This document shows, piece by piece, positions 60,786-64,000 of a DNA stretch of 64,000 nucleotides (positions are counted from its first letter, which is position 1; each line of letters opens with the position of its first letter). This DNA comes from Antedon mediterranea (taxonomy: Eukaryota; Echinodermata; Crinoidea; Comatulida; Antedonidae), in assembly GCF_964355755.1 (NCBI RefSeq), contig NC_092670.1:18723201-18787200 (forward strand), given 5' to 3'. The notes under the pieces were generated by a model. That model did no database searches, was not told the DNA's origin, and was given only the letters and a program-made list of their open reading frames with translations. A program made the position numbers and the translations under genes.

Positions 60786-61722
60786 TTCTCCCGATGTTCC
60801 CTTCAATTAGGGGTCATACTGTAAACATATTCTTAGATTACATCCACTGTTTCGATTCGATTATTCAGTATCTATTTTATCAATAAAACGAAAACAATTA
60901 TTTTATTTTACTGTCGGTAGTGTACTTAAAACGTTTACATGTTGTATAACAATGAATTCACGTAAATACATAAACACAGTCTGTTAAATATTTTAAAAAT
61001 TATAACTGAAATACCATATGTTTTTAAAACACCGTAAGATATTAATAGTTACTAAAAATGAAATCACGTCTTGGTGGGATAAAAGGTAATGAAATGATTT
61101 TAAAAGATTCTAATTGAAATAAGAAAAGTTATTAAAAGTCTATTATGCCATGGAGTATGCTAAGTAGAATTCAACATGCTATTAGTACCGTACTTCTTAA
61201 ACGTTCAAATTAGTCTGTTTTGTTAATTTTCAAAATATAATTATATTACATTAAAAACAATATGTTTAATGATCTAAAATTAATTCTTTCTTAAATATTA
61301 CAGTATTACGAGTCTTGTTTTTTTTTCTGGTTGAGTATTTTACCCAATATTATTATATTCTTTGCACTAAATGTCACCAAACAGTTTTTGTACCTAAAAC
61401 ACAATTGCACTTTTTTTTTCAAAATAAAATTTACAATAACATTACGAACATGTATATCACTTTACGATACATAGACTCCACTTTTACATTATTAAACAAA
61501 TAAATAAAAACTTTGAAAAGAAATTTAAATATAAATTAACTAATTATTAATTAAATATAAATAACATCTATGGAAGGCAGCCTGACAGAGACTGTTTGCT
61601 TTAAATATGGAATATGGGGTTGTCGCCAATTATCTTGTAAGCATGGGCAGATTCAAAGTCATTGTACCATTATTATCGGTTACCCTGTGTTTCGTTACGA
61701 GTCAAGTGATAAAGACGTGATG

Positions 61723-62190
61723 AGTATGTGGTTAAGAATAAATAAAGTATGTGGTTAAGAATAAATAAAGTATGTGGTTAAGAATAAATAAAGTATGTGG
61801 TTAAGAATAAATAAAGTATGTGGTTAAGAATAAATAAAGTATGTGGTTAAGAATAAATAAAGTATGTGGTTAAGAATAAATAAAGTATGTGGTTTAGAAT
61901 AAATAAAGTATGTGGTTAAGAATAAATAAAGTATGTGGTTAAGAATAAATAAAGTATGTGGTTAAGAATAAATAAAGTATGTGGTTAAGAATAAATAAAG
62001 TATGTGGTTAAGAATAAATAAAGTATGTGGTTAAGAATAAATAAAGTATGTGGTTAAGAATAAATAAAGTATGTGGTTAAGAATAAATAAAGTATGTGGT
62101 TAAGAATAAATAAAGTATGTGGTTAAGAATAAATAAAGTATGTGGTTAACATTAAATAAACTATGGGGTTAAGAATAAATAAAGTATATT
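61723..62190. repeat. 23-bp minisatellite, about 20 copies
   Basis: Head-to-tail copies of a 23-bp unit, GTATGTGGTTAAGAA then TAAATAAA, are almost perfectly identical, with changes only near 61893 (GGTTTAG) and in the last two copies. The near-identity points to very recent expansion. Each unit carries an AATAAA. Confidence 0.97.
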
Positions 62191-63669
62191 GTGGGGTGTC
62201 TAATTGTCAACATCTAGTATCTAGTGGAAAATAAGCTCGACTCACCAAAAATTACAGGAAGAATTACAAGAAAACAGGCCCACTTTTCAATCAATAAATT
62301 TGTTTACATTAAATACATTTAATAAAGATATATGATCACTATATGATATCTATATATAAATGACTATATTCTAAATAGAGGTCTACTGTACCATTGTCAA
62401 TTTGAATAATAATCATATACTTATAAATTGTATCTATTATTTTCTACAATAAGTAATTTACATTAAATAAAAAAAAATACAATTGGAAATACGTAAAATA
62501 AGAAATATAACTTAGAAAAATTGCTGTAATATGTTTACGAAAAGGCACAAACTTACTCCTCCCCTCCCTTACCAAAACAAAAATTAAATAAAATTCTTTT
62601 TTTTTTCCATGGTGAACCTGGTAGACTATTTCTCTTTCTCTGTCAACTTTTGGTCAACAACAAAGAAAGCTGGACTGCATAAACAGCCAGCGAAATGGTC
62701 AAGATCAATTTGTCCCTTCATGATCTTGGACAATTTATATAATTCAATTATAATTTAATATTATTAAAAAATTATATTCTGTAAGTCTAATTGCTGATAT
62801 ACTACAGCTATAGAAATATTTAACAATAGAGCACTCTGGGATATTGCAGAGATTGAATTAAACCTACATGTGACTGACTGTACACAGTCTGGATCTGCAA
62901 ACTACTAAACATTTGTCACTTTTCTGCCATCAATATGACAATCGTTTTAATGTCACATTTTGCATTTCTTATTGAACAAAGTTTGTTCTATAAAGCTTCC
63001 GTTCCATAGGCACAGAAAAAACATAATACAAAAAATAATTCTTTATATTGTTTTATACTTATATACACTTTATACGCCTTGTTAGATTACATATACTATT
63101 TGATATTAATATCTGTGCAATAATTCTTTCGTCTTTATACACTGATCACATTACAATTGATGTTATCAATACATGTATAATGTTATATCAATACCTTTTA
63201 TTTTAATCAAAGAAAAAATATATTTTATTTCTAGTTGACAGTATTAATCAGATGCGGGGCTTTAGAATACATGTATATTTATTTATTTTTTTTAATTTAT
63301 TTATTTAACAACATATTTATACAGGATAATACACAATCAAGTAGAAATAAACTTGTTTTGCATTGTGGTCCTGTCGACAAAAACGGATACAAATTTAAAT
63401 AATAGAAGTATTATAGATGACAAACTTTAAGATTGAAACCAAAGATGTGAAAATTATATAGTGACATAAATAGAACATTTAAATGCAAATATTTCAGTGA
63501 ATATGCAAATAATGTAATAATATACTTTAAGAATACAAAAGTATATTAATTAATATGCAGATTAATATGCAAATTAATAAAAACCTAAAATGAAAGGTGA
63601 AAAATCCATTGCTCCAAATGTTGAAGTGCAGTGAAGACTCGAAGAGGGTGAAGGGTGAAAGGTTAAAGT

Positions 63670-63741
63670 TCAAAGATCCCAGCTGAAGAGATGATGCTTG
63701 ATGAGCATGTCTCGCACACTGTCTTTCAGGGGGATGCCACC
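63670..63741 (-). CDS. Terminal coding exon 2 (…VRDMLIKHHLFSWDL), gene continues beyond the window
   Basis: On the minus strand, an acceptor (CATCTTTTAATAG) is followed by 23 codons in phase 0 and TGA. The peptide starts GGIPLKDS and ends VRDMLIKHHLFSWDL. It is the homologue of the exon at 57072-57143 with identical length and phase. The upstream exons must lie to the right of base 64000. A tail with basic residues and spaced Leu/Phe/Trp could be a calmodulin- or membrane-binding element, which is speculation. The protein family was not recognised. Confidence 0.62.
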   Translation of the reverse strand, partial: GGIPLKDSVRDMLIKHHLFSWDL

Positions 63742-64000
63742 CTATTAAAAGATGAGATGAGCAAGCGAATGATAGAATGAACCAAAATGTGAGATAAAAA
63801 AAGTAAAAACTTTACAAATGAGCTGAATAGCATAGAATACCATCAAATTACTGCAGTACTAACAAAATTAATGTGGTAACAGTGTGATTACTGCAGTAAA
63901 CGGTTTATTCAGCATTATTTGCAATAGTGTCATGCATGTCAAACAACAACAAAAAAACATTCTTTCATATTTTCAGACTGAAAAAATAAAATTTCAAGAT

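Larger units (their letters stand above)
59480..63669. other. Gene-free stretch left of the second terminal exon
   Basis: No gene was recognised. It contains a tandem duplication with MITE (59940-60408), a two-unit repeat (60600-60780), the 23-bp minisatellite and AT-rich sequence. If the terminal exons at 57072 and 63670 belong to one gene, this is intronic or 3' flanking sequence of it. Confidence 0.5.

Noticed and set aside
61723-62190. Regular direct repeats resembling a CRISPR array (also 8191-9205 and 58505-59476)
   Set aside because: There are no unique spacers between the repeats, no cas genes, and the window is eukaryotic. These are head-to-tail minisatellites.

Overview
This is an AT-rich, intron-rich eukaryotic window, with GT-AG introns of 0.3 to 4.6 kb, animal orthologues, tRNA-derived SINEs and many short palindromic transposons. 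The protein similarities and repeat style, including many AGGCCTA-type words, fit a marine invertebrate, most likely a deuterostome such as an echinoderm. I cannot prove the species from the sequence. No prokaryotic gene organisation is present.

Region by region. (1) 4.1-23.9 kb, + strand: the 3' part of a myosin-phosphatase Rho-interacting protein (MPRIP/TRIOBP family) gene. A PH domain is split over four exons, then comes a Ser/Thr-rich linker, one giant 4.6-kb coiled-coil exon, and a C-terminal coiled coil ending in a conserved IEHV tail. Its 5' end lies left of the window. (2) 24-29.5 kb: 3' UTR and intergenic sequence with transposon remnants. (3) 30.0-33.6 kb, + strand: a complete five-exon ZDHHC4-type palmitoyltransferase. 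Intron 4 holds a head-to-head pair of tRNA-headed SINEs flanked by a 15-bp duplication. (4) 33.6-37.0 kb: a palindromic tandem array beginning 32 bp after the ZDHHC4 stop codon. (5) 38.7-42.1 kb (- strand) and 46.8-51.7 kb (+ strand): two divergently oriented small genes that I do not recognise. Each encodes a signal peptide, a compact cysteine cluster and a charged tail. They look like secreted cysteine-rich peptide precursors and are the most interesting coding content here. (6) 52-62.2 kb: minisatellites, a large foldback element, MITEs and a local duplication. (7) 57.07-57.14 kb and 63.67-63.74 kb, - strand: two homologous terminal exons with the same phase and length (C-terminus VRDML-V/I-KHHLFSW-Q/D-L). 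They are alternative last exons of one gene entering from the right, or remnants of a tandem duplication.

MPRIP is expected to work on the actin-myosin cytoskeleton and ZDHHC4 in endomembranes. There is no sign that they are functionally linked. Most long open frames outside the genes come from tandem repeats whose unit is a multiple of three (84, 69 and 165 bp, and TA repeats) and are not proteins.
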